Shown: positions 24,759 through 31,617 of the stretch, piece by piece
Layout: the number at the start of each line of letters is the position of its first letter
How positions within the stretch are numbered: the first letter of the stretch is position 1
From: Actinomycetota bacterium
Lineage (GTDB): Bacteria > Actinomycetota > Actinomycetes > Streptosporangiales > Streptosporangiaceae
DNA: 33,836 bases
NCBI GenBank assembly: GCA_021324595.1
Contig: JAJPIV010000012.1
Span: forward strand, 1-33,836
Direction of reading: 5' to 3'
Translations under genes and position numbers: made by a program
The notes under the pieces: model-generated
What the model was told of the DNA's origin: nothing
The model's database searches: none
Seen by the model: only the letters and a program-made list of their open reading frames with translations

Positions 24759-26219
24759 TCACCAGTCGACCGCGATGTACTTGGCCTCGGTGAACTCAAG
24801 CAGGCCCCAGTGGCCGCCCTCGCGGCCCAGGCCGGACTGCTTGACCCCGCCAAACGGGGCGGCGGGGTCGCTGACCACGCCGCGGTTGATGCCAACCATC
24901 CCGGACTCCAGGGCCTCCGAGACCCGCAGCGCGCGCCGGAGGTCCGCGGTGTAGACGTAGGAGACCAGGCCGTACTCGGTGGCGTTGGCCATCGCGATCG
25001 CCTGGTCGGTGTCGGTGAACCGGACGATCGGGGCGACCGGGCCGAAGATCTCCTCGGACAGGATCGCCGCGGTCGGCGGGACCTGGTCAAGCACGGTCGG
25101 CGCGTAGAAGTAGCCCCGCCGGTCCGGCGCGACCCCGCCGGTGACCACCCGGCCGCCCTCCTTCGCGGCGCCCTCGACCAGCGTCGCCACCTTGGACCTG
25201 GTGTCGGCGTTGACCAGCGGCCCGACGTCGGTGCCGTCCTGCAGGCCCGGCCCCACGGTGAGCGCAGCCAGGCGGGCGGCGAACCTGGCGGAGAACTCCT
25301 CCGCGACGGACTCGTGCACGTAGAACCGGTTCGCCGCGGTGCACGCCTCGCCGCCGTTGCGCATCTTGGCGATCATCGCGCCGTCCACGGCGGCATCGAC
25401 GTCAGCGTCGCCGAAGACCAGGAACGGCGCGTTGCCGCCGAGCTCCATCGAGCAGTTCGTGACCGTGCCGGCCGCCGCGCGCAGCAGCACCCGCCCCACC
25501 TCGGTGGAGCCGGTGAAGGAGAGCTTGCGCACCCTCGGGTCGGCGAGCATCGCCGCGACCACCGGTCCGGCGGTGGCGGTGGTCACCACGTTGACCACGC
25601 CGTCCGGAACGCCGGCCTCGCGCAGGATCGCGGCGACCGCCAGGGCGGACAGCGGCGTCTCCTTGGCCGGCTTGAGCACCACCGTGCATCCTGCCGCCAG
25701 TGCGGGGCCGATCTTGCGGGTGGCCATAGCGGCCGGGAAGTTCCACGGCGTGACCAGCACGGCCACGCCGACCGGCTGGTGCAGCACCAGTATCTTGTTG
25801 GCTCCCGAGGGCGCGGTGGTCACCATGCCGTCCAGGCGCACCGCCTCCTCGGCGAACCAGCGGAAGAACTCGGCGGCGTAGGTGACCTCGGCCCTCGCGT
25901 CCTTGAGCGCCTTGCCGTTCTCCAGCACCATCAGCCGGGCGAGCTTCTCGGCGTCGGCGATCATCAGCTCGTAGGCGCGGCGCAGGCACTCGGCCCTGGT
26001 CCGGGGCGGGGTGGCCGACCAGCCGGGCAGCGCGGCGTGCGCGGCGGCGACCGCGTCCAGGGCGTCCTCCACGGTCGCGTTGGCGACCTCGGCGATCGGG
26101 TCCTCGGTTGCCGGGTCGATGACCGGGAGCACCCCGGCCCGCCCGGCCGACCACTGCCCGCCGATCAGCAGCTGCGTCGGCGCGTTCATCCCCGTCATGC
26201 CCGCAAGGTCGGCGGCCAC
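24759..26219 (-). CDS. gabD: NAD(P)-dependent aldehyde dehydrogenase, succinate-semialdehyde type
   Basis: A 486-aa aldehyde dehydrogenase. The cofactor site includes VTPWNFPAAMATRKIGPALAAG, CTVVLKPAKETP and FTGSTEVGRVLL; the general base Glu is in MELGGNAPF; and the nucleophilic Cys is in NGGEACTAANRF, a pattern seen in succinate-semialdehyde dehydrogenases. Substrate is not proven by sequence. I start at GTG 26219 because GGGAGGGG lies about 5 nt upstream; the frame is open to ATG 26285, and ATG 26198 or 26189 are alternatives. The gene precedes pafA by 11 nt and is cut off from the upstream pore-protein gene by the IS. A link between this enzyme and pupylation is not known to me. Confidence 0.82.
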   Translation of the reverse strand: MAADLAGMTGMNAPTQLLIGGQWSAGRAGVLPVIDPATEDPIAEVANATVEDALDAVAAAHAALPGWSATPPRTRAECLRRAYELMIADAEKLARLMVLENGKALKDARAEVTYAAEFFRWFAEEAVRLDGMVTTAPSGANKILVLHQPVGVAVLVTPWNFPAAMATRKIGPALAAGCTVVLKPAKETPLSALAVAAILREAGVPDGVVNVVTTATAGPVVAAMLADPRVRKLSFTGSTEVGRVLLRAAAGTVTNCSMELGGNAPFLVFGDADVDAAVDGAMIAKMRNGGEACTAANRFYVHESVAEEFSARFAARLAALTVGPGLQDGTDVGPLVNADTRSKVATLVEGAAKEGGRVVTGGVAPDRRGYFYAPTVLDQVPPTAAILSEEIFGPVAPIVRFTDTDQAIAMANATEYGLVSYVYTADLRRALRVSEALESGMVGINRGVVSDPAAPFGGVKQSGLGREGGHWGLLEFTEAKYIAVDW

Positions 26220-26293
26220 GGTCCCCTCCCAGTTCTCGCCCGTGCGCGGGGCGGCGGCGCGCCCTCGCATGCCCGACATTACCAACGTCGCGT

Positions 26294-26320
26294 GTCATAC
26301 CCCGCCGGGGCCGCGGTCAA
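26294..26320 (-). promoter_or_regulatory. Weak candidate promoter for the aldehyde dehydrogenase-pafA unit
   Basis: The reverse strand has TTGACC (26315-26320), 15 nt, then TATGAC (26294-26299). The spacing is short, and the -35 lies in the target-site duplication of the IS, so its context changed when the IS inserted. A second TTGACC exists in the other duplicate copy at 28212-28217. Confidence 0.3.
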
Positions 26321-26321
26321 C
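26313..26321. repeat. Left target-site duplication of the IS
   Basis: GCGGTCAAC, identical to 28210-28218. It sits about 93 bp upstream of the aldehyde-dehydrogenase start. Confidence 0.75.
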
Positions 26322-26369
26322 GGGTGTGCGACACGAAGGTAGGGATCCAGGGTAAGTGCAGGTTGCGGT

Positions 26370-26403
26370 CCTAGTCTGGAAGTGCTTTAACTTCCAGACT
26401 AGG
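26370..26403 (+). promoter_or_regulatory. Perfect 14-bp hairpin that overlaps the orfA ribosome-binding site
   Basis: CCTAGTCTGGAAGT (26370-26383) and ACTTCCAGACTAGG (26390-26403) are exact inverted repeats with a 6-nt loop. The Shine-Dalgarno AGGAGG is 26401-26406, so its first three bases are inside the stem, 4 nt before GTG 26411. A transcript entering from outside would form the hairpin and hide the ribosome site, a way several IS elements avoid activation by read-through. Confidence 0.75.
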
Positions 26404-26410
26404 AGGAGCC

Positions 26411-26836
26411 GTGACCGAGCCGTCCCTGCCCGAGCTGGAGCAGCAGCGGGCACAGCTGTTTGAGCGGCTGGCCGCGACCGGGGACATGCGGCCGGGCAGT
26501 GTCAACGCCACCTACCGCAGGTGCGGCAAGCCGAACTGCGCGTGCGCCCGCCCGGGTCATCGGGGCCACGGGCCGCGGTGGCTGTGGACCCGGTCGGCCG
26601 GCGGCAGGACCCGCACCCGCCAGCTGTCGTCCGGCGAGCTGGACAAGGTGCGCGCCGAGCTGGAGAACTACAGGGAGTTCACGGCCCTCAGCGAGCAGAT
26701 CGTGGAGGTGAGCGAGGCGATCTGCGAGGCCAGGCCGGTGCTGGCCGCCGGGCTGGCCGGTGAGCCAGCGGGCCAAAGAAAGGGCTCCGCGATCAGCTCG
26801 CCGCAGCGCTTGCGGCGGAGGCAGCCGCCGAGATAG
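26411..26836 (+). CDS. IS-associated DUF6788-type protein (orfA)
   Basis: A 141-aa protein with the conserved block GSVNATYRRCGKPNCACARPGHRGHGP, containing a Cys-x4-Cys-x-Cys pattern that may bind metal, then RTRQLSSGELDKVRAELENYREFTALSEQIVEVSEAICEARP, a helical stretch. This protein type accompanies ISKra4 transposases. GTG 26411 has AGGAGG 4 nt upstream. The last 20 residues (after GEPAGQRK) are basic and low-complexity; they lie beyond a candidate -1 slippage site, which suggests the functional product is the fusion with orfB rather than this short form. Confidence 0.8.
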   Translation: MTEPSLPELEQQRAQLFERLAATGDMRPGSVNATYRRCGKPNCACARPGHRGHGPRWLWTRSAGGRTRTRQLSSGELDKVRAELENYREFTALSEQIVEVSEAICEARPVLAAGLAGEPAGQRKGSAISSPQRLRRRQPPR

Positions 26837-28179
26837 CGCGGCTAGCCGCAGAAGCAGCCCGTGCGCTGGGCGCCGGGGACGGGCTGGAGGCGGTGGAGCT
26901 GGCGATCCGCACGGCGATGCTCAAGCTGGGCGGCCGGTTGCTGGAGGGCCTGCTGGACATCGACGACGGCCACCGCGGCCCGCGGGCCGGGTGCGGCAGC
27001 GGCCACGACGCGGAGTTCGTCTCCTACCGGGACAAGACCATCGACACCGTGGTCGGCCCGGTCCGGATGCGCCGGGCCTGGTACCACTGCGCCGCCTGCA
27101 GGCATGGCCTGGCTCCCCGGGACGACGAGCTCGCGGTGACCAGCGCGTCGCTGTCTCCCGGCCTGGCCAGGATGACTGCCCGGGCGGCTGCGGCAGTGCC
27201 GTTCGCCAGGGCCGCCGGCCTGCTTGCCGAACTCGCCGGCATCCAGCTGACCGTCAAGCGCATCGAGCGCTCAGCCGAGGCAGCCGGCACCATGGCTGCG
27301 GCGGTCCTGGCCGCCGAGTCCGCTGCGATCCGCGCCCGCCGGGTGATTCCCGCCCCTCCGCCGGCCCCGGTACCGGACATGCTCTACATCGCCGTCGACG
27401 GCACCGGCGTGCCCATGGTCCCGGCCGCCACCCGCGACCGCGCCGGCAAGGCAGAAGACGGCCGGGCACGCACCCGCGAGGTCAAGATGGCATGCCTGTT
27501 CACCCAGACCACCACCGATGATGACGGCTTCCCTGTCCGTGACCCGGGCTCGGCCACCTACCTTGCCACCTTCGACCCCGCTGAGCCGTTCGGCCAGCTG
27601 GTGAGCGCGGAGGCCCGGCGCCGCGGCAGCGAGCACATCCGCCAGCTGGTCATGCTCGGCGACGGCGCGGTCTGGATCTGGAACCTCGCCGACGAGCTGT
27701 TCCCCGCCGCCACCCAGATCGTTGATCTCTACCACGCCCGCGAGCACGTGCACGAGCTGGCAAACCTGGCCGCCCGGCTGCTGGCCGGCCACCGCGACGA
27801 CTGGCTCGCCGAACGGCTAGAAGAACTCGACGCCGGGGACATCCCAGCCCTGCTAGCCGCCGGCCGCGACCTTCGATTCACTGGCTCCCTGGCCCGCGAA
27901 CGCGACAAGGCCCTGCACTACTTCGACGCCAACGCCCACCGGATGCGCTACCGGCACTTCCGCACGCTCGGCATGTTCATCGGCTCAGGCACCGTCGAAG
28001 CCGCCTGCAAATCCGTCATCGGCCAGCGGCTCAAGCTCTCCGGCATGCGCTGGAACATCCCCGGCGCCACCGGCATCGCCACCCTGCGCTGCCAGGAAGC
28101 CAGCAACCGCTGGGAGCAGATCTGGCAGCGACCCCACAGCCAGACCCCGCCCGCCAACCTCACCGCGCATGCGAGCTGA
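26764..28179 (+). CDS. ISKra4-family transposase (orfB)
   Basis: A DDE transposase. The frame is open from 26764 (after TGA 26761-26763); the first good start is GTG 26893, giving 428 aa, but translation may enter by -1 frameshift from orfA, giving about 589 aa. Residues numbered from 26893: a zinc-ribbon-like segment WYHCAACRHGLAP (near 65), then Asp169 in IAVDGTGVPM, Asp257 in MLGDGAVWIWN followed by DLYHAREHVHEL, and Glu369 in GSGTVEAACKSVIGQRLKLSGMRW. All three acidic residues and the C-terminal signature are intact. The stop lies 30 nt inside the right end. Confidence 0.9.
   Translation, partial: ASGPKKGLRDQLAAALAAEAAAEIARLAAEAARALGAGDGLEAVELAIRTAMLKLGGRLLEGLLDIDDGHRGPRAGCGSGHDAEFVSYRDKTIDTVVGPVRMRRAWYHCAACRHGLAPRDDELAVTSASLSPGLARMTARAAAAVPFARAAGLLAELAGIQLTVKRIERSAEAAGTMAAAVLAAESAAIRARRVIPAPPPAPVPDMLYIAVDGTGVPMVPAATRDRAGKAEDGRARTREVKMACLFTQTTTDDDGFPVRDPGSATYLATFDPAEPFGQLVSAEARRRGSEHIRQLVMLGDGAVWIWNLADELFPAATQIVDLYHAREHVHELANLAARLLAGHRDDWLAERLEELDAGDIPALLAAGRDLRFTGSLARERDKALHYFDANAHRMRYRHFRTLGMFIGSGTVEAACKSVIGQRLKLSGMRWNIPGATGIATLRCQEASNRWEQIWQRPHSQTPPANLTAHAS
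26776..26817 (+). promoter_or_regulatory. Candidate -1 programmed frameshift signal
   Basis: In the orfA frame the slippery stretch reads A-AGA-AAG (26776-26782), which can re-pair as AAG-AAA one base back, and the -1 frame is that of orfB. A 6-bp GC stem, CGCCGC (26799-26804) with GCGGCG (26812-26817), begins 16 nt downstream; CTCCGC (26785-26790) with GCGGAG (26815-26820) is an alternative closer stem. The two frames overlap here by about 70 nt. Confidence 0.55.
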
Positions 28180-28209
28180 TCTTGCTACCTACAAAACTGG
28201 CGCGCACCC

Positions 28210-28218
28210 GCGGTCAAC
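28210..28218. repeat. Right target-site duplication of the IS
   Basis: GCGGTCAAC, identical to 26313-26321. It contains TCA (28214-28216), the stop codon of the minus-strand pore-protein gene. Confidence 0.75.
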
Positions 28219-29344
28219 GGCCGGTCCCGCCGGGGCCGCCCGGGCCGGGCGGGCTCCCGCCGGGCGGCCTGCGGTCCTCCGGCCGCTTCGGCGGTGCGGC
28301 GGCGAGCCGTCCAGGCCGGCGCGGCCCGGACCACAGGGCGGGCGGCAGGTCCAGGTGGCGGGCCAGCTGGTAGGCGGCGGACTCGTAGTTGACCCGCCAG
28401 CCGTGGAAGTGCGGCCAGGCGTCGTCTGCGGACCGCTCGGCCCGCCAGCCCGCGTCCCGCAGCCACCGCACCGCCTCGTCGAACTCGGCCCGGGTCAGCT
28501 CGATCGGGTCGCCCGGCGAGGGGTCGCCGGGCACTGCCATGCCGAGGTTGCGCGCCAGCTTGCGCAGGGTGAGGTACCCGACGCGGAGCAGCGGGCGGGC
28601 CTCGTACGGGGCCGAGCCGGGGTTGAGCGCCAGGTGCAGGGCCGCCGCGTCGAGCACGGCGAGCAGCGAGAGCAGCCAGGAGGTAGCCGGGTCGGGCGAG
28701 CGGAAGTAGACCAGCGTCCGGTAGCTGACATGGCTCTCCGACAGGTCCGCCGCCCACTCGGTCCACCGGGCGTACAGGCCGGGCAGCGTCTCGGAGTTGT
28801 CGATCAGCGCCTGGCGGGCGAGCAGCTCCGGGCCCCACGGTGGCGCCCCGGCCAGCGCCTCCAGCATCGCGACCAGCGTCTCCCGGCGGTTGTAGGCGGC
28901 GTAGAGCAGCGGCAGGTAGGAGATCAGCAGCGCGAGCACGGCCAGGCCGGACGCCGCGGCCACGAAGACGACCGCGACCGAGCCGGGCGCAGCCGGGACC
29001 GCGAACCCGAGCGTGAACAGCGCCGACCCCGACTCGCGCAGCGCCGCCGGGAAGCCGCCCGCCAGCGGCCACAGCACTAGCGCGAACCCGAGCAGCAGGC
29101 AGGCCAGCCAGGTGCCGAGCAGGCCGAGCAGGAACGCCGGCGGCCCGGCGGCGAGCACCCGCTCCCGGCGGGCCAGGTCGTCGATCCGCGCGGTGAGCAG
29201 CCAGAAGAACCTGTTGACAGCGGCCGCGAGCAGGTCGTTGAGCCGCGTGCGGGTGGCGCGCGGGATCAGGAAGGTCGTGATCACGCTCGCCGCGGTCAGC
29301 CCGAGCAGCGCGACGCCGCAGGCCAGGCCGGCCCAGGCGATCAC
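28214..29344 (-). CDS. Ion-channel-like membrane protein with a degenerate pore motif
   Basis: A 376-aa protein resembling actinobacterial two-TM potassium-channel-like proteins. Residues 1-30 form one membrane segment. Another lies near 70-95, then a pore-like loop ESGSALFTLGF with TLGF where K+ channels have TVGYG, then a third segment VAVVFVAAASGLAVLALLISYLPLLYAAYNRRE. The remainder is a helical cytosolic domain (AGAPPWGPELLARQAL, DPATSWLLSLLAVLDAAALHLALNP) with a Pro/Gly-rich tail. Ion conduction is inference and the filter is non-canonical. GTG 29344 lies 8 nt after the prcA stop, so it is probably co-transcribed with pup-prcBA. The IS inserted exactly at its stop codon. Confidence 0.68.
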   Translation of the reverse strand: MIAWAGLACGVALLGLTAASVITTFLIPRATRTRLNDLLAAAVNRFFWLLTARIDDLARRERVLAAGPPAFLLGLLGTWLACLLLGFALVLWPLAGGFPAALRESGSALFTLGFAVPAAPGSVAVVFVAAASGLAVLALLISYLPLLYAAYNRRETLVAMLEALAGAPPWGPELLARQALIDNSETLPGLYARWTEWAADLSESHVSYRTLVYFRSPDPATSWLLSLLAVLDAAALHLALNPGSAPYEARPLLRVGYLTLRKLARNLGMAVPGDPSPGDPIELTRAEFDEAVRWLRDAGWRAERSADDAWPHFHGWRVNYESAAYQLARHLDLPPALWSGPRRPGRLAAAPPKRPEDRRPPGGSPPGPGGPGGTGR

Positions 29345-29352
29345 CGGCCCGG

Positions 29353-30240
29353 TTAGCCGCCGGCCCCGCCGTCCCCGGCGGGCGGCCTGGCCTGCTCGCC
29401 GCCGGGCGGCGCCGTCCCGCCGCGGCCGGCCGTGGCGCTTCCGCCATCCGGGGCGCCGCTTCCGCCCACCGGCTCGGCACCCTCCCCTCCGGCCGCCCCT
29501 CCCCCGGCCGCCTCCCCCTCGGCGGCCACGGCCGGGGCAGCCGCCGTCGCCTCGGCGAGCAGCGCCTCAAGCGGGGCGCCGGCGATCCGGCGGAACGTGC
29601 GGTGATCCCGGCCCCGCTCCAGGACGGCCACCTCGAGCTGGCCGGCCGTGATCTCCGCCCGGTCCCCGTTGGCCTGGGCCTGCAGGCCGGCGATCGCGAC
29701 CGCCAGCGCGTCGCTCACCGACGCGCCCTCCACGTACCGTTCCTTCAGCACGGCGGAGATCTTGTCCGCCTGGCCGCCCATCGCACCGTAGCCGTGCTCG
29801 TCGTTGACCGAGCCGTCGAAGGTGATCCGGTAGATCTGGTCCTCCGCCGGGGTCTCGCCGACCTCGGCGACCACGATCTCGACCTCGAACGGCTTGGGGC
29901 TGTCGGTGAAGATCGTCCCGAGCGTCTGCGCGTACCAGTTGGCGAGGCCGCGCGCCGTCACGTCCTGGCGGTCGTACTGGTAGCCGGTCAGGTCGGCATG
30001 GCGGACGCCCGCCTTGCGCAGCGCCTCGTACTCGTTGTACCGGCCGACCGCGGCGAACGCGATCCGGTCGTAGATCTCGCTGATCTTGTGCAGCGCGCGG
30101 GACGGGTTCGGCGCGACGAACAGGATTCCGCCGTCGTACTGGATCACCACTCCGCTGCGGCCTCGCGCGATGCCCTTGCGCGCGTAGTCCGCCTTGTCCT
30201 TCATCGCCTGTTCTGGCGACACGTAGAACGGCATCGACAC
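29353..30240 (-). CDS. prcA: 20S proteasome alpha subunit
   Basis: A 295-aa subunit of the outer heptameric rings, which gate the core and bind Arc/Mpa. It opens [41 protein letters not shown], the alpha-subunit gate and H0 helix, and continues with [38 protein letters not shown] and [19 protein letters not shown]. The recognisable fold ends near residue 235; a Gly/Ala/Pro-rich tail of about 60 residues follows, so the protein is longer than the usual 230-260 aa. GTG 30240 has GAGGAAG 7 nt upstream; ATG two codons on is an alternative. It follows prcB by 68 nt. Confidence 0.95.
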   Translation of the reverse strand: MSMPFYVSPEQAMKDKADYARKGIARGRSGVVIQYDGGILFVAPNPSRALHKISEIYDRIAFAAVGRYNEYEALRKAGVRHADLTGYQYDRQDVTARGLANWYAQTLGTIFTDSPKPFEVEIVVAEVGETPAEDQIYRITFDGSVNDEHGYGAMGGQADKISAVLKERYVEGASVSDALAVAIAGLQAQANGDRAEITAGQLEVAVLERGRDHRTFRRIAGAPLEALLAEATAAAPAVAAEGEAAGGGAAGGEGAEPVGGSGAPDGGSATAGRGGTAPPGGEQARPPAGDGGAGG

Positions 30241-30279
30241 CGCTGGGCTTCCTCACTCACGTCATCGGCTGGGGCGGGC

Positions 30280-30299
30280 GGCGGGGCCGGCGCCCCGCC
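30280..30299 (-). other. Hairpin between prcB and prcA
   Basis: GGCGGGG (30280-30286) and CCCCGCC (30293-30299) form a perfect 7-bp stem with a 6-nt loop, 10 nt after the prcB stop codon and about 40 nt before the prcA start. It may stabilise the prcB message or weakly attenuate transcription; no U-tract follows. Confidence 0.4.
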
Positions 30300-30308
30300 G
30301 GGGATGCG

Positions 30309-31205
30309 CTACCCCGCCGGCCCCGCCGGCCCCGCGGGCTGGCGCAGCGCGGAGGTGGGGCCGTCGGGCGAGCGCATGCGGTCGGCGATCACGGCCTCGG
30401 CGACCGCGCCGGACTCGGCGTCGGTGAGCCGCCGGAAGCCGTCGGCGGTGACGGTGACGACCACCGGGTAGATCCGCCTGGTGACGTCGGGGCCGCCGGT
30501 CGCCGCGTCGTCGTCCGCCGCGTCGTAGAGCGCCTGCATGCAGGCGAGCACGGCGTCGGCCTGGCTCATCTGGTCGGCGTAGAGCTTCTTCAGGGACCCC
30601 CGGGCGAAGACCGAACCCGACCCGATCGAGTGGAACCTGTGCTCCTCGTACCGGCCGCCCGCGACATCGTAGCTGAAGATCCGGCCCGTCCCCCGGTCGG
30701 TGTCGTACCCGGCGAAGAGCGGAACCACCACGAAGCCCTGCATGGCGCCGCCGAGGTTGTCCCGGACGATCCGGGCCAGCCGGTTCGCCTTGCCCTCGGT
30801 CGACAGGACCCGGCCCTCCAGCTTCTCGTAGTGCTCAAGCTCCACCTGGAAGAGCCTGACCAGCTCCACGCCGATCCCCGCGACGCCGGCGATGCCGATG
30901 CAGGAGTACTGGTCGCTGCGGAACACCTTCTCGATGTCCCGCTGCGAGATCATGTTCCCGGCCGTCGCGCGGCGGTCGCCGGCCATGACGACCCCGCCGG
31001 CGAACGCGGCGGCCACGATCGTCGTCCCGTGCGGCAGCGCGCCGGGGCCCGCGTCCGCGGCGCCGCCCGCCATCAGCCGGGCGGCCGGCAGCAGGTCCGG
31101 CGCCGCGCTCCGCAGGAACTCGGTGAACGAGGACGTGCCTGCCCCCAGGTAAGCGGCGGCCACCGGCCCGGCACTCCAGTCAGCACCCAAGGCGACCCCT
31201 TCCAC
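30309..31205 (-). CDS. prcB: 20S proteasome beta subunit (with propeptide)
   Basis: A 298-aa catalytic subunit of the inner rings. A 60-residue propeptide precedes [37 protein letters not shown]; autocleavage after Gly60 exposes Thr61 as the N-terminal nucleophile. The Asp/Lys partners (GDRRAT, IEKVF), [32 protein letters not shown] and [16 protein letters not shown] are typical. The C-terminus is extended by [12 protein letters not shown] 31205 has no clear ribosome site; TTG at 31190 with GAAGGGG about 5 nt upstream is an alternative that shortens only the propeptide. The order pup-prcB-prcA is the classical one. Confidence 0.95.
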   Translation of the reverse strand: MEGVALGADWSAGPVAAAYLGAGTSSFTEFLRSAAPDLLPAARLMAGGAADAGPGALPHGTTIVAAAFAGGVVMAGDRRATAGNMISQRDIEKVFRSDQYSCIGIAGVAGIGVELVRLFQVELEHYEKLEGRVLSTEGKANRLARIVRDNLGGAMQGFVVVPLFAGYDTDRGTGRIFSYDVAGGRYEEHRFHSIGSGSVFARGSLKKLYADQMSQADAVLACMQALYDAADDDAATGGPDVTRRIYPVVVTVTADGFRRLTDAESGAVAEAVIADRMRSPDGPTSALRQPAGPAGPAG

Positions 31206-31265
31206 GCGTGCGCGCCTTCGCCACAGACCCTACTGCCAGCGGGTCCCGGCCCGGCCACCGCCCGG

Positions 31266-31475
31266 TCACTGGCCGCCTTTTTGCACATAGGAGCGGACGA
31301 ACTCCTCGGCGTTCTCCTCCAGCACCTCGTCGATCTCGTCGAGGATCGCGTCGACGTCGTCGGTCAGCTTCTCCCGGCGCTCCCGGGTCTCCTCCGGCGG
31401 CTGCTCGGCCACGTCCTCCTCGTCCTGCCCCCGCCGGCCGGCGTAGCGCTGGCCGCCCGCGTCCTTCGTCGCCAT
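31266..31475 (-). CDS. pup: Prokaryotic ubiquitin-like protein Pup
   Basis: A 69-aa, largely disordered, acidic modifier. The N-terminal half (MATKDAGGQRYAGRRGQDEED) is the segment threaded into the proteasome by Arc/Mpa. The central helical part (TDDVDAILDEIDEVLEENAEEFVRSYVQKGGQ) binds the Arc coiled coil, PafA and Dop. The C-terminal GGQ ends in Gln, so Dop must deamidate it before ligation. I start at ATG 31475 because GGAGG lies 8 nt upstream; the 22 in-frame codons further up overlap the candidate promoter. It is the first gene of the pup-prcB-prcA unit, 60 nt before prcB. Confidence 0.97.
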   Translation of the reverse strand: MATKDAGGQRYAGRRGQDEEDVAEQPPEETRERREKLTDDVDAILDEIDEVLEENAEEFVRSYVQKGGQ

Positions 31476-31509
31476 CGCCCAACCTCCATGCTCGTCACCC
31501 GGAACCTTA

Positions 31510-31515
31510 AAGCTA
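31510..31515 (-). promoter_or_regulatory. Candidate -10 for the pup-prcB-prcA unit
   Basis: The reverse strand reads GAGGA-TAGCTT-TAAGG, an AT-rich patch 34 nt before ATG 31475 and downstream of the dop terminator. TTGGGC lies 20 nt upstream, too far for a standard -35. Confidence 0.4.
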
Positions 31516-31575
31516 TCCTCGCCGGGACGCCCGCCGCCCAATCCAGTCAGCCTGCCCCGCCGGGGACAGCGGCAC

Positions 31576-31596
31576 CCGGGCCCGCCCCGGGCCCGG
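31576..31596 (-). terminator. Hairpin between dop and pup
   Basis: CCGGGCCC (31576-31583) and GGGCCCGG (31589-31596) form a perfect 8-bp stem with a 5-nt loop, starting 21 nt after the dop stop codon. It would separate arc-dop from the pup unit; no U-tract. Confidence 0.5.
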
Positions 31597-31617
31597 CGAG
31601 CGTCCGGCGCCGCGGGC

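Larger units (their letters stand above)
26322..28209 (+). mobile_element. ISKra4-family insertion sequence, apparently intact (about 1888 bp)
   Basis: The element holds a DUF6788-type orfA and an ISKra4-type transposase orfB. Ends are read from imperfect inverted repeats: left tip GGGTGTGCGACACG and right tip (reverse strand) GGGTGCGCGCCAGT, both followed by GTAGG at offset 17; 15 of 22 positions agree. Flanking GCGGTCAAC at 26313-26321 and 28210-28218 is a 9-bp direct repeat; because tip and target bases coincide, the repeated block is 13 bp (CCGCGGTCAACGG) and the exact boundary could shift by 2-3 bp. Orientation is opposite to the host operon. The 9-bp duplication agrees with my recollection for this family. 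Confidence 0.85.

Noticed and set aside
26764-26892. orfA/orfB register change as a disabling frameshift mutation
   Set aside because: A slippery heptamer and downstream stem sit precisely at the overlap and the rest of both frames is intact, so programmed frameshifting is the better reading, though a mutation cannot be fully excluded.
26313-28218. The 13-bp flanking repeat taken whole as the target duplication
   Set aside because: The bases GG at the left tip and CC at the right tip extend the inverted-repeat match (GGGTG on both), leaving 9 bp of duplication; the exact cut remains ambiguous by a few bases.
31476-31541. N-terminal extension of Pup from an upstream start
   Set aside because: The family N-terminus begins MATKD, a GGAGG site precedes ATG 31475, and the extension covers the candidate promoter.
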